Positions 43,341-52,859 are shown, numbered from the stretch's first letter. The stretch: DNA of 64,000 nt from Acetobacterium sp965140355 (GCA_965140355.1 OZ223194.1:434001-498000), one strand, 5' to 3'. The notes: generated from the letters alone by a model not told the origin. Program-made: numbers and translations.

Positions 43341-44576
43341 TTAAAAAGTCTTAATTTCTTCATCCCGACCATAAACCAGAAACCCGACATACTGGCCGTT
43401 ATCCCAGGCGGCAATCTGTTTACCAAATTTTTTCTTCATCGCCACCAAATTTACCTGATAACCGTTACCGCGCCAAACATCAGCCGCTTTAATCACGTCT
43501 ACCATATTGTTGGCTTGCGAATCATAAAATAAAATCACCGCCGGATCAATTTGCTGAGCACTTTTTTGCTCTTCCAGCAAAATAGTAATAATCCGCTCAA
43601 AACCGATTGAAAAGCCAACTGCCGGAACTGAAACCTTGCTGTATTTTCCAATCATATTGTCGTATCGACCACCGCCGGCAATGGAATAACCATAAGGTCC
43701 GTAACTCACTTCAAAAATAAGTCCGGTATAATAACCCATTCCTCGGATCAGTGAAAAATCAAAAACGACCTCAAAGTTATCATTTGCCAGAATTCTTACG
43801 GTATTAATCGTTTGAGTTAATTCCTCAATAGCCGTCGGATCAGCTATCCATTGGTCCAGATTATCCAAATTAATGCTGGTGACACACCGCATCAGCTCCG
43901 CTACTGTTTCCGGTTCGTAACCTTTATTGATTAACTCCTGCGTTACCCCCTCGACGCCAATCTTGTCGAGTTTATCGAGGGTAATACAAACCGAACCAAT
44001 CGCCTCATTGTCAAAGCCGGCTTTTTTGATCACTTCGCTTAGCAGTTGACGATGATTTACTTTTATCGTGAATCCCTTGAAACCCAGCGCTAATAGCGCT
44101 TTGGCAGTCGTATCCATTAATTCAATTTCGGCTTGAATCGTTGGATCGCCGATAATATCGATATCACATTGTTTAAACGAACGAAAACGCCCCTTCTGAG
44201 GTCGTTCGGCCCGAAACACATTGCCAATTTGAATCGCTTTAAAAGGTGTTTCAAGAACTTCCTGATTATTCGAATAAAAACGGCTTAGCGGCAATGTTAA
44301 GTCAAATCGTAAGCCCATGTCGCACAAATCCAAGACACTGGCATCGGGGTTTAAGGCTAATTTTTCGCCCCGCTTTAAAACCGTGAAAAGCATCTTTAAA
44401 TTTTCGCCGCCGTCACTGCCCAGCAACAACTCCAGGTTTTCCATCACCGGGGTTTCAATCCGGCTAAAGCCGTGACTCCGGTAAACGGCTAGGATCTGCT
44501 GTTCCAGCCGATCCCGTATTTTCATTTCATCGGGTAAAATATCCCGGGTTCCTCTAACAGGTTTTGAACTGATCAT
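43341..44576 (-). CDS. hisS: Histidine-tRNA ligase
   Basis: A 411-residue class II synthetase. Motif 1 begins at PVRGTRDILPDE; motif 2 is FRAERPQKGRFRSFKQCDID; the histidine motif is RGMGYYTG with GGGRYDNMIG; motif 3 is VGFSIGFERI. A C-terminal anticodon domain is present but ends early, at EEIKTF. There are no his-operon genes nearby and the anticodon domain is kept, so HisZ is unlikely. It lies 11 bases after tyrS. Confidence 0.92.
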   Translation of the reverse strand: MISSKPVRGTRDILPDEMKIRDRLEQQILAVYRSHGFSRIETPVMENLELLLGSDGGENLKMLFTVLKRGEKLALNPDASVLDLCDMGLRFDLTLPLSRFYSNNQEVLETPFKAIQIGNVFRAERPQKGRFRSFKQCDIDIIGDPTIQAEIELMDTTAKALLALGFKGFTIKVNHRQLLSEVIKKAGFDNEAIGSVCITLDKLDKIGVEGVTQELINKGYEPETVAELMRCVTSINLDNLDQWIADPTAIEELTQTINTVRILANDNFEVVFDFSLIRGMGYYTGLIFEVSYGPYGYSIAGGGRYDNMIGKYSKVSVPAVGFSIGFERIITILLEEQKSAQQIDPAVILFYDSQANNMVDVIKAADVWRGNGYQVNLVAMKKKFGKQIAAWDNGQYVGFLVYGRDEEIKTF

Positions 44577-44587
44577 CTCGACCCCTT

Positions 44588-45814
44588 CTATACTAAATTG
44601 ATTTGTTTGAACGCTTTCTTGCCTTTTTTAAGCACCAGTTTTCCATCCTTAAAATCGGCTGCCGTTATTAACAGTTTGAAATCATCAACTTTTTTGCCAT
44701 CAACAAGAATACCGCCTTGTTGAACCAATCGGCGCCCTTCGCTCCGAGTCGGAATCAGCTTAGCCACTTCCAACAATGCCAAAATATCGATTCCTTCGCC
44801 CAGTTCATGACGTGATAATTCGACGCTGGGAATATCCGCTTCGCTCTGGTCACCGGCAAATAGTTTTCGCGCCGCATTTTGCGCTTCTTGCGCCGCTGCC
44901 GTGCCGTGAATAATTTCGGTAACGGTGAACGCCAGGATTTCTTTGGCTTTATTAATTTCAGAATCTTTTAAAGCACCTAACCGACGCACTTCATCCATCG
45001 GAATAAAGGTCAGTAAGGCCAGACATTTCTCAACGTCAGCATCGGCAATATTGCGCCAGTATTGATAAAAATCATAAGGTGATGTTTTTTCAGGATCTAA
45101 CCACAAGGCCCCCTTCGCCGTTTTACCCATCTTAATTCCTTCACTGGTTGTTAACAGCGAGAAGGTCATGCCAAAGACCTGTTCGGCATCTTTACGTCGA
45201 ACCAATTCAACCCCGGCAATAATGTTAGACCACTGATCATTTCCGCCAAATTGCATCTTACAGCGCTGCTCTTTATGGAGCACATAAAAATCATAGGCTT
45301 GCAAAAGCATATAATTGAATTCCAAAAAGGTCAGGCCTTTTTCCATTCGCGATTTATAGCAATCTGCCGCCAACATCCGATTTACCGAAAAATGAGCCCC
45401 GATTTCCCGTAAAAAATCGATGTAATTAAGCGGTAATAACCACTCGGCATTATTAATCATCACGGCTTTGTCATCTTCAAAGGTTAGAAATTTTTCAAAC
45501 ACTTTTCTAAATTTTTCACCGTTCGCGGCAATCCGTTCCGGCGTCATTACCTGACGCATGTCGGTTCGTCCCGAAGGGTCGCCAATCATCGTCGTCCCAC
45601 CGCCAATCAAAGCGATCGGGCGATGACCATGCCGTTGCATATGCGCCATTACCATGATCTGGATAAAATGCCCAATATGAAGGCTATCTGCCGTCGGATC
45701 AAAACCAATATAGAAGGAAACGGATTCTTCCGCTAATAATTTTTTTATCTCTGCTTCATGAGTACATTGTTCAATAAACCCACGTTCCTGTAACACATCA
45801 AATACATTCTCCAT
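44588..45814 (-). CDS. tyrS: Tyrosine-tRNA ligase
   Basis: A 408-residue class I synthetase with the HIGH motif as HIGHF (about residue 48), the KMSKS motif as KMGKT, and a C-terminal S4 RNA-binding domain (about 345-408). The GGNDQWSNI segment binds tyrosine. Only 63 bases separate it from the next upstream gene, so there is no room for a T-box leader, which is common ahead of tyrS elsewhere. Confidence 0.95.
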   Translation of the reverse strand: MENVFDVLQERGFIEQCTHEAEIKKLLAEESVSFYIGFDPTADSLHIGHFIQIMVMAHMQRHGHRPIALIGGGTTMIGDPSGRTDMRQVMTPERIAANGEKFRKVFEKFLTFEDDKAVMINNAEWLLPLNYIDFLREIGAHFSVNRMLAADCYKSRMEKGLTFLEFNYMLLQAYDFYVLHKEQRCKMQFGGNDQWSNIIAGVELVRRKDAEQVFGMTFSLLTTSEGIKMGKTAKGALWLDPEKTSPYDFYQYWRNIADADVEKCLALLTFIPMDEVRRLGALKDSEINKAKEILAFTVTEIIHGTAAAQEAQNAARKLFAGDQSEADIPSVELSRHELGEGIDILALLEVAKLIPTRSEGRRLVQQGGILVDGKKVDDFKLLITAADFKDGKLVLKKGKKAFKQINLV

Positions 45815-45877
45815 TAATACAATATCCTTTCCTTATTCAACTGGGAACTTCCCACCCTATTTATATTACAATTTATG

Positions 45878-47098
45878 TTAATCTAACGGATCTTCTAATT
45901 CCAACTGCTCTTTTTTCTGTTCCCAACGAAGCAACGCCTCTTCAAAAAACACTTTAATTACTGCAAACATCGGAATCGCAACAAACATTCCCAGGACTCC
46001 AAAAAGACTCCCCCCAACAATTACACTAACCAATACCCAAAAAGGATTCAATTCGACAATTTTTCCTAAAACATTGGGCGCTAAAACGTTACCGTCAAAC
46101 TGTTGCACAATCAAAATCCAAATCGCTGCCCACAACGCTTTTGACGGATCATCAATCAATGTAATTAGCACCGCAGGAACCGCCCCAATAATTGGGCCAA
46201 AATAGGGAATCACATTTGTAATGGCCACAATCACCCCGAACAGCGGCGCATATTTAACACCAATCACCAGCAGTCCTAAATAATAAAGAAAGCCAATTAA
46301 CATTGACGTCAAAATTTTTCCGGTAAAATATTTATAGAAGATCTCATCAATCGTTAACACAGCCCAATGACTGCCATTATATAAGGTTTTATTCAAAACT
46401 GCTTTAGCAAATCGATCAACTTGATCACTAATTCGCTCCTTGTCAAGCATCAGATACATACCAATAAAAAAGACAATAAAAAAGGAAATGATAAAACCAA
46501 TAGTTCCCTTCAAAAAAACAAAAGCAAAATTTCCAATATTTTTGACTGAATCCGGATTTGTTCCAAAATACGAAGCCACCTGGTTCAGAATATCGCGTGA
46601 AGTCAAGTTTTGAAAACTTTCAATTGTATATCTAAGTTCGGTAAAAATATCATTCGCCGCACCACCTTTGGCCAAACTTTCACCTAAATACTTGTCAATC
46701 GTTACTAAATATTGGGGTGTCTGCGAAATAAGCCCCGTCAGACTCTCGACCACTGACGGAATTGTTGCATAAAAAAATAAAACAATTAAAACAATTGTAA
46801 TCACGTAAACAATCAGGATCGAAACCAAACGAATCCCACGCGCTTTGGTTTGACTGCTGGGAACTGTTTTAAAGATAAATTTTTCAATTCCACGCATCGG
46901 CCTAAACAGAAAATATGCCAACACAATTCCTACTAGAATCGGCATCAATACTTCAAGCGTTCCGGTGATAGCTGTTCCAATTGATGTTGTAATCACGCCA
47001 AAATTATCTAGTATTTTATAAATCAAAAGTAGCATCAATGCTCCGACTAAAAAATAGCCGTACTTCTTGACCAGTTCCATATCGATCTTAAATTTCAC
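45878..47098 (-). CDS. AI-2E family transporter (PF01594), second copy
   Basis: A 406-residue membrane protein with about eight hydrophobic segments, ending in the family signature (GKIVELNPFWVLVSVIVGG, then GMFVAIPMFAVIKVF). The start is GTG at 47098 because GGAGGAGTAC lies directly upstream; an upstream in-frame frame extends through a TATAAT-like element. Substrate unknown. It is a paralogue of 12768-13946. Confidence 0.86.
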   Translation of the reverse strand: MKFKIDMELVKKYGYFLVGALMLLLIYKILDNFGVITTSIGTAITGTLEVLMPILVGIVLAYFLFRPMRGIEKFIFKTVPSSQTKARGIRLVSILIVYVITIVLIVLFFYATIPSVVESLTGLISQTPQYLVTIDKYLGESLAKGGAANDIFTELRYTIESFQNLTSRDILNQVASYFGTNPDSVKNIGNFAFVFLKGTIGFIISFFIVFFIGMYLMLDKERISDQVDRFAKAVLNKTLYNGSHWAVLTIDEIFYKYFTGKILTSMLIGFLYYLGLLVIGVKYAPLFGVIVAITNVIPYFGPIIGAVPAVLITLIDDPSKALWAAIWILIVQQFDGNVLAPNVLGKIVELNPFWVLVSVIVGGSLFGVLGMFVAIPMFAVIKVFFEEALLRWEQKKEQLELEDPLD

Positions 47099-47289
47099 GT
47101 ACTCCTCCATTATTCTATTTACTCGCATTATATCTTAACATTTAACCGGAAAAAATTAAAGCAGTTTCAAATAGAATCTTAAATTAAGATTAAACTAAAA
47201 TAAAATGGCTTTAAATTAAAGTTTTCCTTGTGTTTTAGAGAAACTTATCATAATATTTTGGTATAACTATTCTTTGTTTAGGAGTAACC

Positions 47290-47769
47290 ATGATCTATAT
47301 AGCCATTATTATTTTTGTTATTTTTCTCGACCAGTATTCAAAATATCTGGTTGTTTCACATATAAAACCAATCGATACGTTGCCCATCGTTCCAGATGTT
47401 TTTCACTTGACCTATGCCGAAAATACTGGTGCAGCTTTTAGCCTTTTAACCGACAAGCAAATATTTTTGATCATTATGACCCTTGTTTTTATTGGCGTCC
47501 TGATTTATTTTTTAATTAAAATCCCCAATACCAAGGAAAACCGCGTGATTAACACCGCCCTTGCGTGTATCATTGGTGGTGCCTCCGGCAATCTGCTGGA
47601 TCGCTTACGCCTTGATTTTGTTGTCGATTTTCTTGATTTTCGCATGATTAAGTTCGCCATTTTTAATTTTGCCGATATGTTTGTCGTATGTGGCAGTATT
47701 ATTCTGATTTTTGCTTTATTTACCAATAAAAATTTTCTGGAAAATAATGACTTCGGTGACCTTAAATAA
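47290..47769 (+). CDS. lspA: Lipoprotein signal peptidase II
   Basis: A 159-residue membrane aspartyl protease with four helices that cleaves the signal peptide of prolipoproteins. The catalytic aspartates are in GNLLDRLRLDFVVDFLDF and FNFADMFVV; the TYAENTGAAFSLL loop is conserved. TAGGAG lies before the ATG. It is transcribed alone and closed by a 20-bp terminator stem. Confidence 0.95.
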   Translation: MIYIAIIIFVIFLDQYSKYLVVSHIKPIDTLPIVPDVFHLTYAENTGAAFSLLTDKQIFLIIMTLVFIGVLIYFLIKIPNTKENRVINTALACIIGGASGNLLDRLRLDFVVDFLDFRMIKFAIFNFADMFVVCGSIILIFALFTNKNFLENNDFGDLK

Positions 47770-47780
47770 ATTCTATCATT

Positions 47781-47829
47781 AAAACGCTTCCTGAAAAATA
47801 ATCACTTATTTTTCAGGAAGCGTTTTTTA
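47781..47829. terminator. Terminator with perfect 20-bp stem
   Basis: AAAACGCTTCCTGAAAAATA pairs perfectly with the segment at 47807-47826 around a six-base loop, followed by TTTT on the plus strand. It serves lspA and possibly the convergent gntR. Confidence 0.9.
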
Positions 47830-47851
47830 TTTTTATTCAAAATCCGGCGGT

Positions 47852-48529
47852 CTAAATTTCCAGCAAACTCAGCATATTATCACCAGTCATATAAATATGC
47901 TCACAAGCAGCCTGGTTTGCTTTCGCTGCTTCGCCTTTTTCAATCTGTCTGATGATCTCCATATGTTGATTCACAAGTGGGGTTTTATCCTCAATACGAT
48001 GAACATATTCGGCTCTAAATCGTTGCATCTGTTCTCTTAAACTATTAATCATCAGCAATAATTTAATGTTATTCGAAGCCTTATAAATGGTTTCATGAAT
48101 ATGCATATCGTGTTTTATAATCCCCTCTTCATCATTATGCAATGCCGCTTCGCCAAATTGTTCATTTGCTTCATATAATATTGTAATTTCATCTTTAGTG
48201 GCCTTCATTGCCGCAAGTTCAGCCGCAAGGCCTTCTAAGGCCCGACGAATCTCCATCATTTCTTTTAGATCATTAACCGACATCGGTGTCACATACACCC
48301 CTTTTCGGGGCACCATTTTAACCAAACCTTCCAATTCAAGTTTTCTAATTGATTCCCTTACCGGGGTTCTACTGACACCCATTTGTTCGGCTAGCTGAAC
48401 CTCCATTAAACGTTGTCCCGGCTGGAGTTCCCCGGTAATAATGGCGCACCGGATGGTTTCGAAAACAATTTCTCTTAACGGCTTACACGAACTTATATCA
48501 AGGGTCAAACCTTTTTTATCATTCCACAT
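47852..48529 (-). CDS. GntR family transcriptional regulator (FadR/FCD subfamily)
   Basis: A 225-residue regulator. The winged helix is at about residues 8-75 (MGVSRTPVRESIRKLELEG), and an all-helical FCD effector domain fills residues ~85-215 with metal-ligand candidates such as HDMHIHETIY. The effector is usually a carboxylic acid; here it is unknown. I prefer the second of two adjacent ATGs, 6 bases after AAGGAG. The gene overlaps ispE by 11 bases. Confidence 0.85.
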   Translation of the reverse strand: MWNDKKGLTLDISSCKPLREIVFETIRCAIITGELQPGQRLMEVQLAEQMGVSRTPVRESIRKLELEGLVKMVPRKGVYVTPMSVNDLKEMMEIRRALEGLAAELAAMKATKDEITILYEANEQFGEAALHNDEEGIIKHDMHIHETIYKASNNIKLLLMINSLREQMQRFRAEYVHRIEDKTPLVNQHMEIIRQIEKGEAAKANQAACEHIYMTGDNMLSLLEI

Positions 48530-49397
48530 CATCGACTCCTTCTTTTTCGCAAGTTTGAGTTAAAAAACACAACTTATATTTATCGCTGCATCGTTCCCAT
48601 GATCGCTTTGCCAACTTATAATTCCGATAATATCCGACCACCGTCGAACCACTACCTGTCATCACCGCTGCCAGTGCCCCTTGGCTCAACAGCGCTTTTT
48701 TTAGTGCCGCTATTTCCGGGTAACACGCAAAAGCAACGTTTTCAAAAACATTGCCAATAACATCGTGCAGACGTTCATAATCGGCATTATTTAATACCTC
48801 TATCAATGCCGTTATATCGGGATGCTTGGTGATTGTTAACTCGTCCAATTTTTTAAACGCCCACGGCGTCGCAATATCAATATCTGGTTTAACAACTAAG
48901 ACAAACATTTTATCCAACTCTTGCAGTGGCGTTATTTTTTCTCCAATGCCTTCCACCAAAGCGGTTCCCCCAACTAGGCAATAGGGGATATCGGCCCCAA
49001 TTGTGACTCCTATTTCAATCAATTCAGCCGTTGAAAGATTAAGCCCCCAAAGTTGATTAAGACCCTTCAACGTCGCCGCCGCATCACTGCTTCCGCCAGC
49101 CAAACCTGCCTGGGCCGGGATTTTTTTTTCAAGATGAATTTTGATCCCCTTAGTAATATTAAACTGACTTTGAATTTTTCGCACAACTTTCATCACCAGA
49201 TTACGTTCATCAAGAGGAATCGATCGCCCATTAGATGTTAACAGAACCTCATCGTCACAGGGCTCAAAGATCAATTGATCTTCCAGGTCAACTGAATGAT
49301 TGATCATTTTCATTTCATGGTACCCATCTGCTCGAATTCCCGTTACATCAAGAGCTAAATTAACTTTCGCTCTGGCTTTTAAAACAATTGTGGCCAT
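48519..49397 (-). CDS. ispE: 4-diphosphocytidyl-2-C-methyl-D-erythritol kinase IspE
   Basis: A 292-residue GHMP kinase of the non-mevalonate isoprenoid pathway. The ATP motif is PAQAGLAGGSSDAA (about residue 93), the N-terminal KARAKVNLALDV carries the catalytic lysine region, and MTGSGSTVVG is the third GHMP motif. No other pathway gene is nearby. Its 3' end contains the start of gntR. Confidence 0.94.
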   Translation of the reverse strand: MATIVLKARAKVNLALDVTGIRADGYHEMKMINHSVDLEDQLIFEPCDDEVLLTSNGRSIPLDERNLVMKVVRKIQSQFNITKGIKIHLEKKIPAQAGLAGGSSDAAATLKGLNQLWGLNLSTAELIEIGVTIGADIPYCLVGGTALVEGIGEKITPLQELDKMFVLVVKPDIDIATPWAFKKLDELTITKHPDITALIEVLNNADYERLHDVIGNVFENVAFACYPEIAALKKALLSQGALAAVMTGSGSTVVGYYRNYKLAKRSWERCSDKYKLCFLTQTCEKEGVDDVE

Positions 49398-49479
49398 TTT
49401 TCCCTCTCATTGTACTTATAATATTGTATACTTTATTCATTATAGCATAATCCTACCGTGTTTGAAATAAAAATCATCG

Positions 49480-49507
49480 TTGAAAGCTCCCTTTTTTAGT
49501 GTATAAT
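49480..49507 (+). promoter_or_regulatory. Promoter of ung-PAP2
   Basis: TTGAAA (49480-49485), 16 bases, then TATAAT (49502-49507) preceded by GTG, an extended -10. Confidence 0.75.
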
Positions 49508-49513
49508 CTAATT

Positions 49514-49677
49514 AAAATCATCACCTTGGACTGCTTCAAGTCCCTGCACACAGGAAAATTACAGCGGTTATTACCGTTGAACACGCTTTTTTTATCGGAT
49601 CTGAACGTGTTTTTCTACAATTAATTTACAATTCCGTTGTAATCGCGTTTTTTTAACATTTTAGAGGAGATAAAACC
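49514..49677 (+). promoter_or_regulatory. Leader RNA upstream of ung with terminator-like hairpins
   Basis: The leader of about 164 bases can form a row of small hairpins (GGACT/AGTCC, CCTG/CAGG, CGGT/ACCG), then AACACG/CGTGTT followed by TTTTT, and TTACAA/TTGTAA followed by TCGCG and seven Ts just before the ung ribosome binding site. Attenuation is possible but no known riboswitch pattern is seen. Confidence 0.4.
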
Positions 49678-50376
49678 ATGCCAATTCATTTTAATAACGA
49701 TTGGGAAAAACCCATTCAACAGGAACTTAATGAAGACTACTACCGCACACTACGCCATTTTTTAATCAATGAATATCGAAGTCGCCCCATTTACCCTCCG
49801 ATGGGCGATATTTTTAATGCTTTTCATTATACGTCCTTTTCGGATACAAAGGTTTGTATCATTGGCCAAGATCCTTATCATGGTCCCGGTCAAGCCCACG
49901 GATTAGCTTTTTCTGTTAAGCCCGGGGTTTCAATTCCCCCATCGCTGCTTAATATTTATAAAGAATTAGAATCCGATTTAGGGTATCCGATTCCGCTTCA
50001 TGGCTGTCTAAACAGCTGGGCCGAGCAAGGCGTACTATTGCTCAATGCCGTTCTTACTGTCCGCGGTGGCCAAGCCGGATCACACCGGAATATGGGTTGG
50101 GAAACTTTTACCAGTCACATCATCGAAAACTTAAACAACCGTTCCGAACCGGTTATCTTTATCTTATGGGGCCGCGACGCCCAAAATAAAAAATCATTAA
50201 TTACAAACAGCTGGCATCCAATCATTCAGTCACCCCATCCCAGTCCCTTATCTGCGCATCGGGGATTTTTTGGCAGCCGTCCTTTTTCAAAAACCAACAA
50301 TTTGCTAACAGAAAGAGGGATTGCCCCTATTGACTGGTCTATTAAAGCTTTTGATTCACCCATTGAGCAACAATAA
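49678..50376 (+). CDS. ung: Uracil-DNA glycosylase, family 1
   Basis: A 232-residue repair enzyme that removes uracil from DNA. The water-activating motif is GQDPYHGPGQAHGLAFSV (about residue 63) and the DNA-intercalating motif is HPSPLSAHRGFFG (about 191). GAGGAG lies before the ATG. It is coupled to the following PAP2 gene by a TAATG overlap. Confidence 0.96.
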   Translation: MPIHFNNDWEKPIQQELNEDYYRTLRHFLINEYRSRPIYPPMGDIFNAFHYTSFSDTKVCIIGQDPYHGPGQAHGLAFSVKPGVSIPPSLLNIYKELESDLGYPIPLHGCLNSWAEQGVLLLNAVLTVRGGQAGSHRNMGWETFTSHIIENLNNRSEPVIFILWGRDAQNKKSLITNSWHPIIQSPHPSPLSAHRGFFGSRPFSKTNNLLTERGIAPIDWSIKAFDSPIEQQ

Positions 50377-50912
50377 TGGATCTGAATCTTTTAGTATGGA
50401 TTCATCAACATCTTGTTGTTGCGCAGCTTAACGATTTTTTTGTCTTTATCACCAATCTATGGGGAAATGGTCTTTTAGCCGTACTTCTTACCTTAATTCT
50501 GATCATAAAAAAAGAAACCCGCTTAACAGGTCTCATTATTGCAGCTTCCCTTTTATTCGACCTTCTCATTGTTAATGTAATGCTCAAACCGCTGATTGCC
50601 AGACCGCGCCCTTACACCTTTTACCAAATTGAGATGTTATTACCGGAACAAAAAGATTTTTCTTTTCCCTCCGGACACAGTTCTTCGATTTTTGCGTTTG
50701 TCTGGGCTTACTTCAGCACTCGCAAAAATTTGCTTCGATGGTTACTTCTGGGGTTTGCTTTACTTGTCTCCTTTTCTCGCCTTTATCTTTTTGTGCATTA
50801 TCCCAGTGATGTTTTAGCCGGGATAATAATTGGTATCCTATGTGCTGTTTTAGCGAAGTGGCTGATTAACAAATTCACTGACAAACCCTGGCTAATTAAC
50901 ATTTTAAAATAA
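50376..50912 (+). CDS. PAP2 family membrane phosphatase
   Basis: A 178-residue protein with about five membrane segments and the three PAP2 motifs: KPLIARPRP (about residue 69), PSGHSS (about 100) and SRLYLFVHYPSDV (about 145). Members act on lipid phosphates such as undecaprenyl pyrophosphate or phosphatidylglycerol phosphate; the substrate here is not determined. It overlaps the ung stop by one base. Confidence 0.9.
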   Translation: MDLNLLVWIHQHLVVAQLNDFFVFITNLWGNGLLAVLLTLILIIKKETRLTGLIIAASLLFDLLIVNVMLKPLIARPRPYTFYQIEMLLPEQKDFSFPSGHSSSIFAFVWAYFSTRKNLLRWLLLGFALLVSFSRLYLFVHYPSDVLAGIIIGILCAVLAKWLINKFTDKPWLINILK

Positions 50913-50917
50913 CGGCC

Positions 50918-50950
50918 AGCTCTGATACGCTATATCAGAGCTATTTTTTT
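50918..50950 (+). terminator. Terminator of ung-PAP2, overlapping the aroD 3' end
   Basis: A 10-bp perfect stem AGCTCTGATA/TATCAGAGCT with a CGCTA loop, then ATTTTTTT. The last four codons and the TAG stop of the convergent aroD lie inside this hairpin. Confidence 0.85.
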
Positions 50951-51688
50951 TCTCAAATCGACAATTTCTTCTAGGCTAAGCTGACCTGGCGCTGTTTTTC
51001 CGGTTCCGGCTGTATAGGTTAGCGATCCACCACATAATTCCGTCACAATTCGGGTTATCCCGCCTAATTCGCCCATAGCAATCGCAATGATTGTTTTTTC
51101 GCTTTGGTCATTATAATTTAGTGTTTCTCGCAACACACAACGAAGGTCCGCCGTTGTGTGCGGTGTCACTGCTAACTTCAGGACATCACCTCCGATGCTG
51201 TCCATAGCTGTATAAAGGGCTGTCATTTCCTTTGAATTTGGTGTTTTTTCAAAATTATGATGCGAAACAATCCATTGTGTGCAACTGTCTTTTAAAACCT
51301 GTTTAATGCGCTCTAAAAAGGTCGCTTCATTATTAAGTTCAACATCAACATAATCAACTACCTTGCTTTTAATCGCCGTTGTTATCGCTGCTTCGCGGAT
51401 TTCATCACTCGTGAGACAAACGCCGCCTTCGCGGTGACTACGATAAGTATAAATAAGACCCTGATTGGGCATCCGCGCTTTTATTGCGTTTAAAAGATTT
51501 ATTTCATCGTCGCTTTCAACTACCTCATCTGGCATAAAATGATCCCGACGCCATTCTAAAAAATCACAACCGTTGGCAACACCAGCTTCAACATCTGCCA
51601 ATAACTCATTTTGATTCCGACTGATTATCGGAATACATGAGGCAAATGTGTTTTTTTCAATCCGTTTAAAAACCTTGTCACATTTCAT
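50930..51688 (-). CDS. aroD: 3-dehydroquinate dehydratase, type I
   Basis: A 252-residue enzyme of the shikimate pathway that works through a Schiff base. Visible active-site residues are Glu in GCDFLEWRRDHF (about residue 46), His in IVSHHNFEKTP (about 143) and the Schiff-base Lys in LKLAVTPHT (about 170). Two tandem copies of a 15-base unit bring two ribosome binding sites before the ATG. The gene ends inside the terminator of its convergent neighbour. Confidence 0.94.
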   Translation of the reverse strand: MKCDKVFKRIEKNTFASCIPIISRNQNELLADVEAGVANGCDFLEWRRDHFMPDEVVESDDEINLLNAIKARMPNQGLIYTYRSHREGGVCLTSDEIREAAITTAIKSKVVDYVDVELNNEATFLERIKQVLKDSCTQWIVSHHNFEKTPNSKEMTALYTAMDSIGGDVLKLAVTPHTTADLRCVLRETLNYNDQSEKTIIAIAMGELGGITRIVTELCGGSLTYTAGTGKTAPGQLSLEEIVDLRKKIALI

Positions 51689-51718
51689 ATATTTTTCCTT
51701 CCAATATTTTTCCTTCCA
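51689..51718 (-). repeat. 15-bp tandem duplication carrying the aroD ribosome binding site
   Basis: On the minus strand, TGGAAGGAAAAATAT occurs twice in direct succession right before the aroD ATG, so GGAAGG is present 8 and 23 bases upstream. Only the nearer one is at a functional distance. Confidence 0.9.
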
Positions 51719-51760
51719 AAGTCATGATTCAGCCGATATCACACCCAGCCAAACCTTTAT

Positions 51761-52768
51761 TTATTTTTGATTCAAAAGTCCAATGTTTTTGATTTCGACC
51801 GATATCGTTCCGTCCGGATTGTTTTTAAATTCAATGATATCGTTTCTTTTGAGTTGCTCCATCGGAATGCTGATTTCAATACCAGTGTCGGTGATAAATT
51901 TCTGTTTACCATATATTTTCTTTTCAATATTTGCTGTAACCGGAATTTTTTTGTCATAAACCCCTTTTTCTTCCAACGACTCTTTAAATTGCTCCTGAAT
52001 GGTCATATCGCCATCAAAAACTGCCTTAGCGATGTTTTCAACATCAATCTCGCTTTCGGTTTCATAATCCTCTGCCAGTACGGTTTTGGCGGCATTCAAT
52101 TTTTCATAATCCCCGCCATATTCTCTGCCAATTACTTCTCGGACGGTTTTATCAATAATATCAAATGCTGCTTTCTCTGAAATTGCTGGCTCGCAAAATA
52201 TTAATTGATTGGAAATATAATAATCTTTCTCATTATTGATCGGAAATTTTTTCTCTTTAAGCAAAACTGCTTCTGTTGCTAAATTAATTAAGATAAACTC
52301 ATCTAACTTTTGACTTTCGGTTGGTAAAACACAGGGTTGAACCAGAATATCATTGATCAAGCCATTTTCGGTATTCACATAATGGATATACCCTTGTTTA
52401 TAGTTAAACTTCAAAATTCCCAAATATGTTTCATGATCAACGTTGAAATCAACAAAAACCAGATCCGCTGAGGGGATCTCAATATTCTCCAACATAAAAT
52501 CAAAAAAAAGTTGCGCTATTTCAGAACTGACGCGAACCAAATCATGGGGATTATTTTGATAATCTTGTATCTTTTCCCTAAATGGGCTGCCCGCACGAAA
52601 AACAGTTCTTTTTGTTTCGGGATCTTTTAACGACCGTTCGACATGTTTTTCGACATATTCCTTGACCAACACCGTCATCTTTAATAACTGATCGGACAAA
52701 ACTGGTATTGTCGCATTGGTATCCAAGACATGTAAAATAGCTTTGTTAATACTAATCTCTAATTTCAT
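51761..52768 (-). CDS. Nucleoid-associated protein (NdpA/YejK family)
   Basis: A 335-residue protein of the NA37/NdpA family, recognisable from AILHVLDTN near the start, LVFVDFNVDHETYLGILKFNYKQ (about 105-128) and the DNYYIS-like central segment. E. coli YejK binds DNA and touches topoisomerase IV; the Gram-positive members are barely studied. It is monocistronic here, with aroD 72 bases downstream on the same strand. Confidence 0.82.
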   Translation of the reverse strand: MKLEISINKAILHVLDTNATIPVLSDQLLKMTVLVKEYVEKHVERSLKDPETKRTVFRAGSPFREKIQDYQNNPHDLVRVSSEIAQLFFDFMLENIEIPSADLVFVDFNVDHETYLGILKFNYKQGYIHYVNTENGLINDILVQPCVLPTESQKLDEFILINLATEAVLLKEKKFPINNEKDYYISNQLIFCEPAISEKAAFDIIDKTVREVIGREYGGDYEKLNAAKTVLAEDYETESEIDVENIAKAVFDGDMTIQEQFKESLEEKGVYDKKIPVTANIEKKIYGKQKFITDTGIEISIPMEQLKRNDIIEFKNNPDGTISVEIKNIGLLNQK

Positions 52769-52859
52769 TTTATTTTCCTATTCTATGTGTTTATTTATTA
52801 AATTTCAATACTTTTGCGTAAATAAAAAACAGCCACGAATGACTGTTTGATCCCGTTTA

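Noticed and set aside
43341..44576. HisZ instead of HisS
   Set aside because: The catalytic motifs and anticodon domain are present and no histidine biosynthesis genes are nearby.
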